64,000 nucleotides of DNA from Cryoendolithus antarcticus (GCA_002077065.1 NAJO01000020.1:558001-622000); one strand, 5' to 3'; positions 10,097 through 21,569 are shown, numbered from the stretch's first letter. Notes: a model not told the origin generated them from the letters alone. A program made the numbers and translations.

Positions 10097-11177
10097 ATGG
10101 TAAGACGAAAATGTCCAAAATCGCCAGATCTGGTACTGACGATACACAGACGCAAGTAATATCGAGCTCGGGTCACGATGACATGATTGTACGTCCACTC
10201 AGTCCTCTCCGAGTCCTGCGTCCAGCCAGCTTACCCTATGCAGCACGATGCGGTCCTCGACTACTACGGTCGACGTCTCGCAACATGCTCGTCAGACAAG
10301 ACGATCAAGATCTATGAGATAGAAGGCGATCAACATCGGCTGACGGAAACGCTGAAAGGGTAGGAGTCATCGAATCCTGGCTCACTCATAAATGTCCACT
10401 TGCTGATCGCAGTGCAGCCACGAAGGAGCAGTATGGTGCACATCCTGGGCCCATCCGAAATACGGCACAATCCTTGCTTCCTCATCACACGATGGTCGGA
10501 TCCTCATCTGGCGAGAACAACCTGCAAACCAATGGCAACGGATCTACGAATTCACTCTTCACACCGCCTCCGTCAACATCGTTGCTTGGAGTCCTGTAGA
10601 AACGGGATGTCACTTAGCGGCAGCGAGTAGCGATGGCAGTGTGAGCGTGCTGAGCTTCGAGAACAACACCTTCCAACATACCATCTTCCAGGCGCATGGC
10701 ATGGGCGTGAACGCTGTGAGCTGGAGTCCGGCGCTTGTGCCCGGTGGCTTGATGAGCGCAGCGACCGGTGGGCAGACAGCGATCGTGCGAAGGATCGTGA
10801 CTGGAGGAGCCGACAATGCGGTGAAGATCTGGAGTCACAACGCTGCGACGAGCTCATATGACACGATCGCTACCTTGACAGGGCACACGGATTGGGTGAG
10901 GGATGTCGCGTGGTCGCCTACGCCTCTGAGCAAGAGCTACATTGCCTCAGCATCGCAGGATCATACTGTGAGGATCTGGACGTGCGCAGCTGGGGCTGAT
11001 CAAGCGGATTCGACGAGCTGGAAGAGCGAAGTGCTGGAGTTCGAGACGGTGTGTTGGCGGTGTAGCTGGAGTCTGGCTGGGAATGTGTTGGCGGTCAGTG
11101 GAGGTGACAACAGGGTCACGCTGTGGAAGGAGAAGGTGAGAGGAGGGTGGGAGTGCGTAAGGACTATTGAGGAGTAG
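10097..11177 (+). CDS. SEC13: COPII coat/nuclear pore WD40 protein Sec13
   Basis: Sec13 pairs with Sec31 in the COPII outer coat on ER exit sites and is also part of the nuclear pore Y-complex. I join four exons: 10097-10099 (ATG only), 10150-10188, 10244-10359 and 10418-11177, giving 305 residues. The product begins [14 protein letters not shown] and shows six WD40 blades, including [68 protein letters not shown] and [13 protein letters not shown]. Intron 1 (GTAAGA...TACTGAC...CACAG) separates the initiator codon from the rest. All joins keep phase and agree with the family sequence. Length is as expected for the family (about 300). Confidence 0.93.
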
Positions 11178-12319
11178 ACTGTGCACGGAGCATCAGCGTC
11201 TAAAGTTGGAGGGGCAATGAAGCCACCGCTGGCCAAAGTACCACGACGCACTCGACGTATGGGCGGATATCGTCTTGTTGCACGTTAGTCTCAGGTACCC
11301 AACTGAAGCACAGGATGGACACACCAATGGTCATGAAACGGGGTCTGGAGGATTAATCTTGAGGCTCGGTGTCGTCGTGGTGGTGTAGTTCGCTGAATCT
11401 GGAGCAGCTTCGCCTTAGTCAGCATTGGAGTACCATCGTGCCTGCCCGGTACGACACACTTCCAGATATCCGCCATAACCATTACTTTATTCAGACTCAA
11501 TTTCTATGACATCGTTATGATTCGATGGCAGGTCTCGTGTGGTATTACTCGCTGATGATAATGCTGTTGCCTGTTTGTACTCAAGTGCGTACACCGAGCG
11601 GCCAGAGCGCGTCGGGCTATGCACCTAGCACCTTGTCGTTCTCCCTCGCGATACATCACGCAACACATCAGCTCATCTACATCCCGTGGACGCGTAACTC
11701 ATGGCCCTCCACCATAAGCCAAGCGACCATCACCGTGCTGCGCAAATGCAGCCGGAAGAAGCGCAGCGCAGCGCTCCATCGATTGAAACCACACAACCCC
11801 CGTCAGCCACGCGAGCACAAGGATGCTAAGCTCACACCACGCAGCTTAGGCAGCAAGTTGCGAACTTCGCACTTCGCAGGATTCGCTTCTAAACCTCGTA
11901 TGGTCTGTGTGTGAGATCCGCATCTGCTGTTCGAGAGTCCGAACGGACCAATCGGAGTGAGACAAAGAAATGGAGACTACAATATCAACGCCCTGTCGCG
12001 GCATTGGGAGGGTAGGCAGTCGCTTTCGGTGCATTGAGCATTGGGTGGGTTGAGGCGCAGACTGATGGATGCGTATTTGCGGTTCGCGCATATGGTAACG
12101 AGGTGAGGGTGGTGATGAGATAAGTATCGCGTCTTTTCTGTCTCGTTTCGTGTTTTATCTGTGTTCGTACCAGCAAGTGGAAAGACAGTTTCACGGGCAT
12201 CTTCCTCACGCCGGCAATACAACAAAGGACTTCGATCTTCTTCGATCTCTCACTCGACTCTCCCGACTATCTGCTCTTTCCTCACACCACAACCTCATCC
12301 CCCATCGCACTTGCCCGCC
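11178..12319. other. Intergenic region between SEC13 and RTA1-like gene
   Basis: About 1.1 kb with no recognisable gene on either strand. The final 190 bases before the ATG at 12320 are strongly C/T-rich (for example CTTCTTCGATCTCTCACTCG), typical of a fungal 5' leader or core promoter. Confidence 0.5.
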
Positions 12320-13368
12320 ATGGCCGACGCAGCAATGATGGCCGCGCACCCGGATGCCTACATCGGCTGCAACTTCGACGTTACCTTCAAAGACCAATGC
12401 ACACTGCAGACGTGCTGTCTGGCCCAGTCGAGCTTCCTGTACCGCCCCAACTTCGGCGCAAACCTCTTCTTCGCGATCTTCTTCGGCGCCATGGCGATAC
12501 CACAGATCGGGCTGGGGATATATTACAAGACGTATGGCTTCATGATTGCTATGCTATTTGGTCTTGTGCTCGAGGTCGTGGGTTATGTGGCGAGGGTGTT
12601 GCTGTATAACAATCCGTTCAACGGGAACGCGTTCTTGATGTAAGTCCTACGCTGCTCTTCGATCGTCACCGAACTTCGAACCTGATGATGGTCCGACACA
12701 GCTACCTCATCTGCGCCACCATCGCCCCAGTCTTCATCACCGCAGCCATATACCTCACCATCACACGCATCATCGTCCTCTACGGCGCACAGAACTCATA
12801 CTTCAAACCTCGCACCGTTGCGATCGCCTTCATGTTCTCGGACTTCACGTCACTAGTCCTCCAAGGCGCTGGCGGAGGGATCGCGGACACAGCAGGCACG
12901 AAGCCGGATCAGCAAGTCGGAGTGAACGTCATGATCGCTGGTCTGATCCTGCAAGTCGTCTCGCTCTTCGCCTTTGCAGTCTTCTGCGCCTACTTCGCGT
13001 GGCGAAGCCGGACGGGCGTGCTTGACATGGCGAGGGAAAAGATCGCGGTCAGGGGGCGGTGGTTCTTTAAGGCTTTCTTGGGCTCGCTGTTTCTGGCAAC
13101 ACTGGTGATCTTCATTCGATCGGTGTTTCGAGTTGCCGAGCTGTGGCAGGGCTTCGATGGCACGCTGTGGAACAAGGAGAACGATTTCTTGGTGCTGGAT
13201 GGTGCTATGATGGGGATTGCTGTCATCGCTTTGGCTGCGTTCCATCCCGGTCCGGCGTTCTTGGGACAGTGGGCTGCGGCGAATTGGTCGTTCAGGGCGA
13301 AGAAGACGCCGATTAGTCTCGAGACGAGGTCGAAGGAGATGCGGAGGGATTACTCGAGTGATGCTTGA
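12320..13368 (+). CDS. RTA1-like (RTA/RTM family) membrane protein
   Basis: Fungus-specific multi-span protein of the RTA1 family, linked in yeast to lipid translocation and resistance to aminocholesterol or toxic lipids; the substrate here is unknown. Exons 12320-12639 and 12702-13368 give 328 residues; the intron starts GTAAGT and ends CACAG, phase 2. About seven hydrophobic helices are visible, starting with ANLFFAIFFGAMAIPQIGLGIYY. Family-like segments include YLTITRIIVLYG, FMFSDFTSLVLQGAGGG, ASP/Gly-rich loop then IAGLILQVVSLFAF, and FIRSVFRVAELWQGFDG. The N-terminus is short and extracellular-like with several cysteines. The last about 25 residues are charged and cytosolic (ETRSKEMRRDYSSDA). 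Confidence 0.9.
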
Positions 13369-14656
13369 GTGGAGGGCGGAAATGAACGATGGTTATTCTT
13401 GAGGCGTTCCGGAGGGGATGAATAGGAGACATAGAAGGATATACTCAGTCGAGACCCTATCTTCGTGCAAGCCTCATCCGTCGAACACCCCTTTTGATGA
13501 ATACTCGTGACTCGAGACCTGAAGCATGAAGCTCGATTACAGGTCTCCAGTCCACCAGTAGCCCAGTGCATCGCTTGTCGCACTACCGTAGAGCTACAAG
13601 GCCATGCACATCGCAGTACCTGAAGCCCGTTCCCGCGGCAGAGCTCCGCTTTAGAATTTACTTCGGGGCAGGCCGTCTAACTTCGTGCGAGTAGCTCTTG
13701 CCTGTTCCTCTTTTCGCGGCACACGACCGCACTCGTCTGCTTTTCAAATCTCTGTGAAATAATTGTACCATACCTCTACTAAGTCTTCTGACAGTTGCGA
13801 GGATCGTGTTTCGTTCGGGCAAACCCGTGAAGAGTCTCGGACTGCCGGCACTCTATCCAGAATTCTCCGCGGCAGAAGCAGAAGTAACCGTGCTTCGAAC
13901 AAAAAACCGCTCGAGGCGCAACGCCAGCTCTTCCCGTGACGGCGAGGATTGCTCATACACGCGACAAACTTGTCTTCCTGGTCACTGCGGGAGTGTCTAG
14001 TCAAGTTCGTGATCTTACGGAATTCGATCATTGAATTTGGACGTTCCCCGATTATTTCCGTCGTGCCTGGATCGCGACTTCCTCCACCACCGCCCAACGT
14101 ACCTTCTAGGGAAAGAGCTGTGCAAGTGGGCGAATCGCAGGATCTTGGTCTAAAGAGCTGTTCTATCGCTGGTGGGATCATTTTCTGCACACAAACAATT
14201 TCGACACCAGCCAGCACAGCTAGACACATTCACAACGGCGCATATACCAGCAGGAGTAACCTTCGCTGATAGCTATTGCGTGTTGCATACCCAAGGATCG
14301 ACCACGGAGAGCCCCGCCACCAATCTTGCGTACACCCACCGCACCGTGAATTTCGACAGTCCACCTCTGAACACACAACACACAACACTCGACACCCGCT
14401 CGGCCAACCATCACACGACTCTCTGCAACGCCATCCTTCGTAGCCACGACTTGCATACCACCATCGCCGGCGCCGAGGGTTATTAGGAGAGTCACAGGCG
14501 CTGGATTGTGCGACCCGGAGAACGACGAGTGTCGGTGACTGGTAAGACCCTCCGTGTGCGTGACCGACCGGTGACTGGTCGAGGCAGCGGCGGCAGCAGA
14601 CCGGCGAGTCTGCAACGGTGGTCACAGCAGCAGCAGGTTCGGGGAACACAAGTACG
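13369..14656. other. Intergenic region and probable 5' leader of the La-family gene
   Basis: About 1.3 kb. Several frames of 100-160 codons occur on both strands but have no recognisable family content. The stretch from about 14200 to 14656 is A/C-rich and may be transcribed 5' leader. Confidence 0.4.
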
Positions 14657-17600
14657 ATGGCTGGGCCTGGAGTGACCAGTCCTGGAGGGTTCTCCTACGC
14701 GCAAGCCGCGAAGGGACGCGTTTCAGCGGCGCCTTCGCAAACGGCTTCGAGTATAGTCACGTCCGGGGCTACTACGCCAGCGACTGGCGTTTTGTCTGAC
14801 TTCGAGTCAGGAGGGAAGACGAACTGGGCGGATGATGTGGAGATGAGCGTCAGTGCAGTGGAGAAGCTGCCGGAGGCGCGTGAGGACGCTGTCGAGAGTG
14901 TGAAGCCGGTTGAGGTGAAGAGTGCTGTCGAGAAGGCCAAGTCTGAGGACAAGGCACAGAACAGCTCTGGAGTCTCATCGCCTGACATTGCACCCTCAGC
15001 GTCGTCGCACGATGATTCGTCCTCAGCACAGAATGGATCATCGCAGAGCAGTTGGGAGCTGAAGTCAGAAGAGTCGACCGATCAGGTGACACCCATATCG
15101 GCACCCATCGAGCAGTCTGGATCATGGATCGCGGCACGCGCAGAGCGACAAAGCAATAATGTTGCACCGCCAGACACGACAGTCCCAAAGGGAAAGAAGA
15201 AGAAGGCTGAGAAGGCACCAGAACCGGAGCCGCCGAAGCCTGTTGTACTCATAGAGGCTGCTGCGCCTGCAGTGAATCCTTGGGCAAAGCGTGCTCAAGA
15301 GCAGAAGGCACAGGCGTCAGTGATGCAACAGAATGTCCCGAAACCAACGCCAACGCCGAGTGCTGGGCCATTATCAGCGCTCAAAGAGAATCAATTACCA
15401 CGCACTGACGGGCGTAAGAAAGCAGCTTCGACTGCTGCCGTCCCAGCTGAGCCTCCAGTGAACGGCACTGATAGTAAGCCGAAGCCAACGACTTCGAATG
15501 GTACGAACAACTTCTGTACAAGTGATGGCCTTCACATTGAAACTGACATCACTGTAGCAGCGACTCAAACCAACGGCATACCAAGTGGCGAATCAAAAGC
15601 AACACGTGCTGATCGGCAGAGCTTACCAAATCTGACCACTTCACCACCTTTCGTGAAGGACGCTATGTCATGGCCGACGCCAGACACCGCACCTGTTGCT
15701 GAGAAGGAGACAAAGACGTCTGCGGAGCGTACTGTCGACGAGAACGACGACAACAGTGCCACTGCTGGCAAGCCGCGCAAGAAGCCAGAGTGGAAGCCAG
15801 TGCCAGTAGTGCCCAATATTGTGTGGCAGACTCCCGGCGTTCGAGAGAAGAACGCTCGTGGTGGTTTTGCAGGCGAAAGCCGTGGACGCGGTGGCTCAGG
15901 CGTGCGCGGACGTGGAGGCACCCGTGGAGGTGGCGTCGCGGCTGCCAATGGTGATCGGCCACCAAGCCGAGCTGCACAACTGAATGGAGACGAAAGTATC
16001 AAGAACGCCTCACGACAGACAGAGGAAGATGGTGCTACTCGGGCTCCCCGCAAGACAGAGCGCGCTGGTAGTGACAGCTCGTGGGTCGAAGTCCGCAAGC
16101 CGAGTATCGCAGAGATGGAGGGCTTCACCCCTGAGCCCACTAATGAGGGCAAGGTCGGCGTGAAGAAGGTGCCGGCTCCACGCCCACAGCAGAGGCAATC
16201 GAAGCGGCAAGAAGCATCTCCTACCGACCCGTCGAATATCGACACTGTGCCAGAGCCCATACCTCGGAAGCCCGCGGCCAACGGCGCTCGCCCAGAAGTG
16301 CAAGACGCTTCTGCCGGAACATCGATCAACCCTCCCATCCGGATGGTGGCATCGGAGCCGCGTAAGGACCGCAACGGCGACAACGGACGCGAGACGAATT
16401 GGAACGGCATGAGCCGTGGGTTGAAGCGCACCGGCCGCGGTCGTGGTGGCGGGCGTGAATTTGCTAACGGCCATCACACTGCCCACCCCTACAACGGACC
16501 TGCATCAGCAATAGAATCCTACGGTGTGCCACCTTCGCCTTCGTCCTACCAGACGACTCGCAACAGCCATCGCGGTGCCTACCCTGGCTCAGGTCGTGGG
16601 AGCTGGCACGGTCAGAACGGCCGTGCCCCGTCGCTGCCTGAGAGCGGATTCAACAAATACACGTACACGTCCCCAGTACAGCCGTACGGTTTCGATCAGA
16701 ACGGATTCAACCTTTCGCCCGCTGCTTACACGCATATGGTGAACTTTGATGTTCTTTTTGGAGTGGTTACGATGCAACTTGACTACTACTTCTCGCTGGA
16801 CAACCTGCTCAAGGACACTTTCCTGAGGAAGAACATGGACTCTCAGGGCTTCGTCTACCTGGATGTCATTGCTGCTTTCAACCGCATCAAAAACCTCACG
16901 ATGGATAAGGAGCTTTTGAAGCAAGTTTGCTTGCACTCGGGAATCGTGGAGATCAGGACCGGAGAAGACGGCAAGGATCGCTTGCGCAAGGCCCAAGGCT
17001 GGGAGCAATGGGTACTGCCCATGGATGAGCGCTATCCGTCGGCCCGAGTCGATGGTCCATCCAAGCTTGAGCGTCCTGCTCAGCGCTTTCCTGACGTGTA
17101 TGCTCCCCCGCCACCTAGTATGCAGTACCCGATGACACCTTCCAGACGTGGGGAGCGTCAGTCGACCGACAGTGCTAATGCGTTGATGAATGGCGCAGCC
17201 CGTGGCGCCTTCTTCCCTGGTAATGGCTTCGGCGAGATGACGAATGGCGAGGAGGTTCGTGGTCGTGCTGCGCGCTCGCCCAGGAATGATAAGGTCCAGT
17301 TCCCGCCCAGCTTCGGAGGTCAATCTGAAGACTCGACGTCAAAGGATGTTGAAGCAGATGTCTTCCCAGATCAGAACTTAGAGCAGCTTACTGTCTGCGT
17401 AAAGGTCGACAGTCGACGGCCACCCTATCACAGTGCCGCCTCGCGCACATTCTCCAATGGGTCTATCGACACCAACGTCACAGAGCGGACTAATTCGCTC
17501 GACTCGCAAGTCGCGCCTACGACCAATGGTGATCACCAAGTCAACGGCACTAGCGCGACCCACGACAACGTCTCTGCCACTTCAGCAGACTCCTCTTCGC

Positions 17601-18112
17601 CCGAGCGTGCGGCTACCACGATGTCCGTGTTCTGGATTAAGGACAACGACAATCCAGTTGGCACTGTCCCTATTGGTCTCTTCCCGGAGCCCTACGTTCA
17701 ACTCCGCCACAAAGCTCTCGACCAGCGTAGCCACGCCGCAACCGGCACGTGCCCCTACGATCTGGATGTACTCTACCAGTTCTGGTCTCACTTCCTCATT
17801 CGCAATTTCAACAACCGCTTGTATCGCGAGTTCAAGCACTACGCCGATGTTGATGCCAAGGAGCGTCGCAGCGTTGTCGGCATGAGCAATCTGTACAAGT
17901 ACTATAGCCAGGCACTGCTGAGCCCGAACCAGATCCCGACGGTTGTACTTAGCGACTACATCGCTTTGGCGGTCGCGGAGGGTGGCAAGACTGATGGCGT
18001 GGCTGTCAAGGGGCTGAGGGCTGCGTGGCGCAATGGTGCGTTGAACTTGCGCAACAGGAAGAAGCTGTCGGACTCCATTGGGCAGGAGCTCATGACCCTG
18101 CTTGAGGCGTAG
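14657..18112 (+). CDS. LARP1/Slf1-type La-motif RNA-binding protein
   Basis: Large cytoplasmic RNA-binding protein of the La-related family, which binds mRNA 5' or 3' ends and controls translation of ribosomal-protein messages. The intron-less frame from the ATG at 14657 (MAGPGVTSPGG...) encodes 1151 residues. Order: a disordered Ser/Lys/Glu/Pro-rich half; an RGG/RG box (GESRGRGGSGVRGRGGTRGGG) near residues 405-430; a second RG-rich patch (GRGRGGGRE) near 595; an HTH La domain at about 690-790 (LDYYFSLDNLLKDTFLRKNMDS..., GFVYLDVIAAFNRIKNLT); and near 1005-1080 a DM15/LARP1-like block (RHKALDQRSHA, LYQFWSHFLIRNFNNRLYREF, SNLYKYYSQALL). The longer open frame begins at a GTG, so I use the ATG. 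DM15 presence favours LARP1 over Sro9. Confidence 0.9.
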   Translation: MAGPGVTSPGGFSYAQAAKGRVSAAPSQTASSIVTSGATTPATGVLSDFESGGKTNWADDVEMSVSAVEKLPEAREDAVESVKPVEVKSAVEKAKSEDKAQNSSGVSSPDIAPSASSHDDSSSAQNGSSQSSWELKSEESTDQVTPISAPIEQSGSWIAARAERQSNNVAPPDTTVPKGKKKKAEKAPEPEPPKPVVLIEAAAPAVNPWAKRAQEQKAQASVMQQNVPKPTPTPSAGPLSALKENQLPRTDGRKKAASTAAVPAEPPVNGTDSKPKPTTSNGTNNFCTSDGLHIETDITVAATQTNGIPSGESKATRADRQSLPNLTTSPPFVKDAMSWPTPDTAPVAEKETKTSAERTVDENDDNSATAGKPRKKPEWKPVPVVPNIVWQTPGVREKNARGGFAGESRGRGGSGVRGRGGTRGGGVAAANGDRPPSRAAQLNGDESIKNASRQTEEDGATRAPRKTERAGSDSSWVEVRKPSIAEMEGFTPEPTNEGKVGVKKVPAPRPQQRQSKRQEASPTDPSNIDTVPEPIPRKPAANGARPEVQDASAGTSINPPIRMVASEPRKDRNGDNGRETNWNGMSRGLKRTGRGRGGGREFANGHHTAHPYNGPASAIESYGVPPSPSSYQTTRNSHRGAYPGSGRGSWHGQNGRAPSLPESGFNKYTYTSPVQPYGFDQNGFNLSPAAYTHMVNFDVLFGVVTMQLDYYFSLDNLLKDTFLRKNMDSQGFVYLDVIAAFNRIKNLTMDKELLKQVCLHSGIVEIRTGEDGKDRLRKAQGWEQWVLPMDERYPSARVDGPSKLERPAQRFPDVYAPPPPSMQYPMTPSRRGERQSTDSANALMNGAARGAFFPGNGFGEMTNGEEVRGRAARSPRNDKVQFPPSFGGQSEDSTSKDVEADVFPDQNLEQLTVCVKVDSRRPPYHSAASRTFSNGSIDTNVTERTNSLDSQVAPTTNGDHQVNGTSATHDNVSATSADSSSPERAATTMSVFWIKDNDNPVGTVPIGLFPEPYVQLRHKALDQRSHAATGTCPYDLDVLYQFWSHFLIRNFNNRLYREFKHYADVDAKERRSVVGMSNLYKYYSQALLSPNQIPTVVLSDYIALAVAEGGKTDGVAVKGLRAAWRNGALNLRNRKKLSDSIGQELMTLLEA

Positions 18113-19136
18113 GGCACTGACCTTGACCTCTCTGTCATCTTCAAACATCAACAAAACGCGCTTTCGATACAATACCGTGCGCGAAGTATCAACGCAGCAG
18201 GTAGCGCGTATGTTGCGCACACAACATCACGCTCTACGCGTCTTCAAACGCCAGAGCTTGTTGTCTCCGGAGGTGCGGATCCATCAACGACCCACTCAGC
18301 TCTCGCGACGTATGCGCGCTCCTCTGAGGTCACCACCATCATTTCCAATATGTTTCCCAGTCACCGTACCAGGCCGTGACTGGACAGGCGTTCTTGGCGC
18401 GAATACGGATCCTCAACCTCGGACATTCGAACGAAAAAGCATGAATTACAGAATCCTATTTGGCGCGCTAACCTTCTCAGCGCGCGCGTATCACCAACGG
18501 ACATGGCATAGACGGCGACAGCGATGGCGACGGCGATGGCGCCCGGATGGACTGGATGCGTTGCTCTTTTCTTTTAACATGTGCAGGTACCGGCGAAAAG
18601 CCACACAGATGCTGCTCTGGTATCTCTCATCCTCTCTGCTCAACGTCAGCAGCAGTGCGCGTGGATTCTTTGAGTGTGTAGCAGCATTGTTGCGCAGTAA
18701 AGTGTACATGAGCGTGCAGTGTTTCTGGGTGGTTGGTATCTCTCACTGCTGATGGCAGCTACCATGCCGGATGTCATGCACACTGTCTGGGCTTGCGCTT
18801 GGTCGCGGCGTGGACGTAGCTAGCTGGACGTCAATGCACATCATGTTTAATCCGAGCATTGCCGATCGACAGTGCTACCGTTGAATTGCATGCGTCTCAT
18901 GGGTCCGAAGGTGGAGGGCATCTCTCTTCTGGCTGCCGCCCATTTCCTTTACGCTCACTGACACTACAAGAGCACCTTTGTTTCCATGCTTACCGGGAGA
19001 GCATTCGCTTCCCACCGTCAGACCCATCATGCCTTTATACCGATCATGCCGTTGAATATAGACTCTCGCCATCCCCTGTGGCGGCCAAGTCACACAAACG
19101 CCTGCGCCTGATGCATGACCACAAAGCAACACCCCC
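18113..19136. other. Intergenic region between convergent genes
   Basis: About 1 kb between the La-family stop and the methyltransferase stop. It holds a short imperfect GGCGAC/GGCGAT hexamer run near 18513-18541. No gene recognised. Confidence 0.5.
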
Positions 19137-20884
19137 TCAAATCCACAAGTAACCTCTACACTTCGTCGCACCGCACCCACATTTAGGCTTTCCCTCGTTC
19201 TCCGGGTCCGCCTCTGCCTTCGCCCTCTGCGCAGCCACATCCTCTTCCTCCTGCTCATCCCGATCCATGTAGTCGAACGTCAACTCTACGCCATTTGGGA
19301 TATCCTCGTACGCGAAAAAAGCCAGGTCGTAGATTTTCTTGTCATGTTTCTGGTAGCTGACGGTGTACTGCCTGCAATTCGGCTCGCAGGAGTGATTCAT
19401 AAAGCGCGTGACATTGCCCATGTGTTCGCCATCGACGATGTAGCAGTCTTCTGGTTCCACGTCGCCAATGTCATCGCCGGCGAACTTGTCGAGGCTGTAG
19501 AGGTAGGAGGCTTTCTGAGCTGAGCCAGCGGCGTCTTCGCGACGTTCGGCTTCGGCGTTGGTGATCACTTCGCCGAGATAGACGTCGATAAACTCGCCTC
19601 TGATCAAGTCTTCTTCGCATTTGACGCCCCAGCCACGCTCGTCGGTCTTGAAGATCGTGAGAGGGACCTTACGACCTTTCTGTACGAGCCGCGATTTACA
19701 GTCGTCTTCGCAGTGGCAGTGCTCGTTGCACTCATAGATAGGGTGGCGTTGCTCGCGGTAGAATGATTGGAGTGTGGGCGGGGTTTTCGGGTAGGCGGAG
19801 ATGGAGTAGGGAAAGCGTCGCGGTATTGCCTCTCCGTCCATCGATTCGCCAGCCTTATAACGAGCATACATTACAGGGTCCTTGGCCTTGAGCCGCTCTC
19901 CGTCGACAGCCGCTTGGTCGAGGCAGCTGCACAACTGGGTTGACTCGCAGCCGCGGTGGGAGCCCATGTTAGGCCTGCACGGGTACACGCAGTGTGATTG
20001 GAAGCCTGGATCCATCGACTCTACACCAGTGCCGATAACGTATGAGTCAATGAAGCGAAAGTTGAGGGAGGGTGTTGTCGTGTCGAGGTTGTTCTCGAGA
20101 AAGAGATCCCGAACGGCAAGGAGCTGCTCCAGGAACTTGTCTCGGAATAGGCGTATAGCGAGTGCAAGTGGCGCAGTGTGCAGGGCAGCATGGTCGAGCA
20201 TCTCTTGTGTTGGGAGATTGGCTGCGTTGATTTGCACGACTTTGACATTCTTCTTCGGCCTATAGGCTGTAATCCAGCCTTCGCGCTTTTTGAGCAAGCC
20301 ATTGTAGACCATGACACTTAGCCAGCTGTCCTCCAAGGCTGCCTTTGCTTTCGATAAGTCGGCCGCATCGTCGAGGCTGGATATCGATGCCGAACGAGAT
20401 GATGGAGTCGGAAGTTGCAGGACCGTCGTGTTGATTGCTGTGAAGTCACGTGCTGCTGAGTCATCCCCGGGCTTCTTGCGTTTGACTCCTGAAGTGATGG
20501 ACTGCAGTGATGGATCGCTCACTTGACGCAGATCTGGGACCTCGAGATGTGAACAATACTCTTGCACCAAGTGAAGGCAGGCAGAAAGCTCCTCTAGCAT
20601 ATGCCATGATGCTAAACTTTTAGGCGGGATCGTAGCGGTCTTTCTCTCTTGCCAACGTACCAAAAACTCCGCAATCTAGCCTATAAGATCAGTGAAAGCT
20701 ATGCGAAAGGCTGGAAGCAAATTACCCCGTCTTTCTGTCGGTGGCAGACCACTTGTGCTACTTGTAAAGGGTAGCAGATGTGGGTGGCCCGTGCGCCTTT
20801 CGATCGGAGTGAATTCGATATTGTTTTCGAGGGGAGGATCGCGTCGGTCGAAGGTTTACGGTTCGTCCTCGTATCGACTTGCAT
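19137..20884 (-). CDS. KMT1: Histone H3 lysine-9 methyltransferase, Clr4/SUV39 (KMT1) type
   Basis: Nuclear enzyme that methylates H3K9 to form heterochromatin. Exons 20884-20726 and 20675-19137 give 565 residues. The intron (GTAATT...GGCTAG) splits a chromodomain: YPLQVAQVVCHRQKDG joins IAEFLVRWQERK...SWHMLEELSACLHLVQEY, residues about 38-95. A helical linker follows. Then come a cysteine-rich pre-SET (about 280-310, HCVYPCRPNMGSHRGC, LCSCLD; second cluster ECNEHCHCEDDC), the SET domain with the cofactor site RGWGVK, RFMNHSCEPN (about 477-486) and ELTFDYMD, and a post-SET CGCGATKCRGYLW (about 552-564). All catalytic and zinc motifs look intact. The chromodomain aromatic cage seems incomplete. 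The start is the first ATG of exon 1. Clr4-like architecture rather than chromodomain-less DIM-5. Confidence 0.92.
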
Positions 20885-20934
20885 TGCGCTTCTCCTATGC
20901 GCGTGTACGAGAGATAGACGCTATAATCCTAGAC

Positions 20935-21335
20935 CGGGCCACCTAAGAGACGCTCTTACTCTCATAAGTAAGCGATAAATTAGTAGTAAAGAGTAGACTA
21001 AGCCTAGTATTTAGTAGAGAAGGAAATACGCATAGTGAACTTACTAGTCTAAGCCTATTCAGGCGCTTAGTAAGCATGGAGTTAATCGCTACGTTAGGAG
21101 ATACTTATCTATAGAAAGAAGATAATATAGAAGCTAGTATAATAATTTTCTAAATGTATATACTTACTCAAATCTAGAAAGATATAGTCAGACATAAGAG
21201 ATATTGCTTACTTTCTCTATAAACAGATCTTAATAGTAAAGTAGAAGGCTACTACGGCTATTACCTAGTCTATCTTCTTATTCTATCATCTATATATGTT
21301 TATATAAGGGACATATATATTCCGCTTTGAAAGCA
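20935..21335. repeat. AT-rich, TpA-rich RIP-like relic, probably a decayed transposon
   Basis: Composition changes sharply here from GC-rich flanks to a sequence full of TA steps (TAGTAAAG, CTAAGCCTAG, TATAGAAAG, ATCTATATATG). CA and TG steps are scarce by eye. That is the footprint of repeat-induced point mutation (CpA to TpA on both strands) in Pezizomycotina. Stop codons fill all frames, so the original element cannot be named. It begins about 50 bp upstream of the KMT1 start and ends about 235 bp before the RRP1 start. Confidence 0.65.
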
Positions 21336-21569
21336 ACTTTCAGCTCCTATACGAATCTATGTATGCCTTCGCAAACGATGAATGCAAAACCTTTACTATC
21401 ATGACAGTCCTATCCAAATTAGGGTCTGCATTTTAGTAAGTCGCCTTTTGGAGGTACGATCTCGAATCGGACTTTAGATCCTCCTAACCCCGCGAACTTT
21501 TTCGACTTCACGCTCGGCATCTCACGAACGACATCCTCAATCTGGAGTGATCGGTTCTAAATCCCAGTC

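Noticed and set aside
11525..11914. Plus-strand 129-codon frame between SEC13 and the RTA1-like gene
   Set aside because: Starts with a mixed hydrophobic stretch but continues as basic low-information sequence; no family match.
13744..14229. Minus-strand 161-codon frame before the La-family gene
   Set aside because: No domain resemblance; overlaps equally long frames on the other strand.
15565..17323. Long minus-strand open frames (288 and 244 codons) inside the La-family gene
   Set aside because: They lie wholly antisense to a strongly supported gene, have biased Arg/Ser/Pro composition and no family resemblance. They arise from codon bias on a GC-rich strand.
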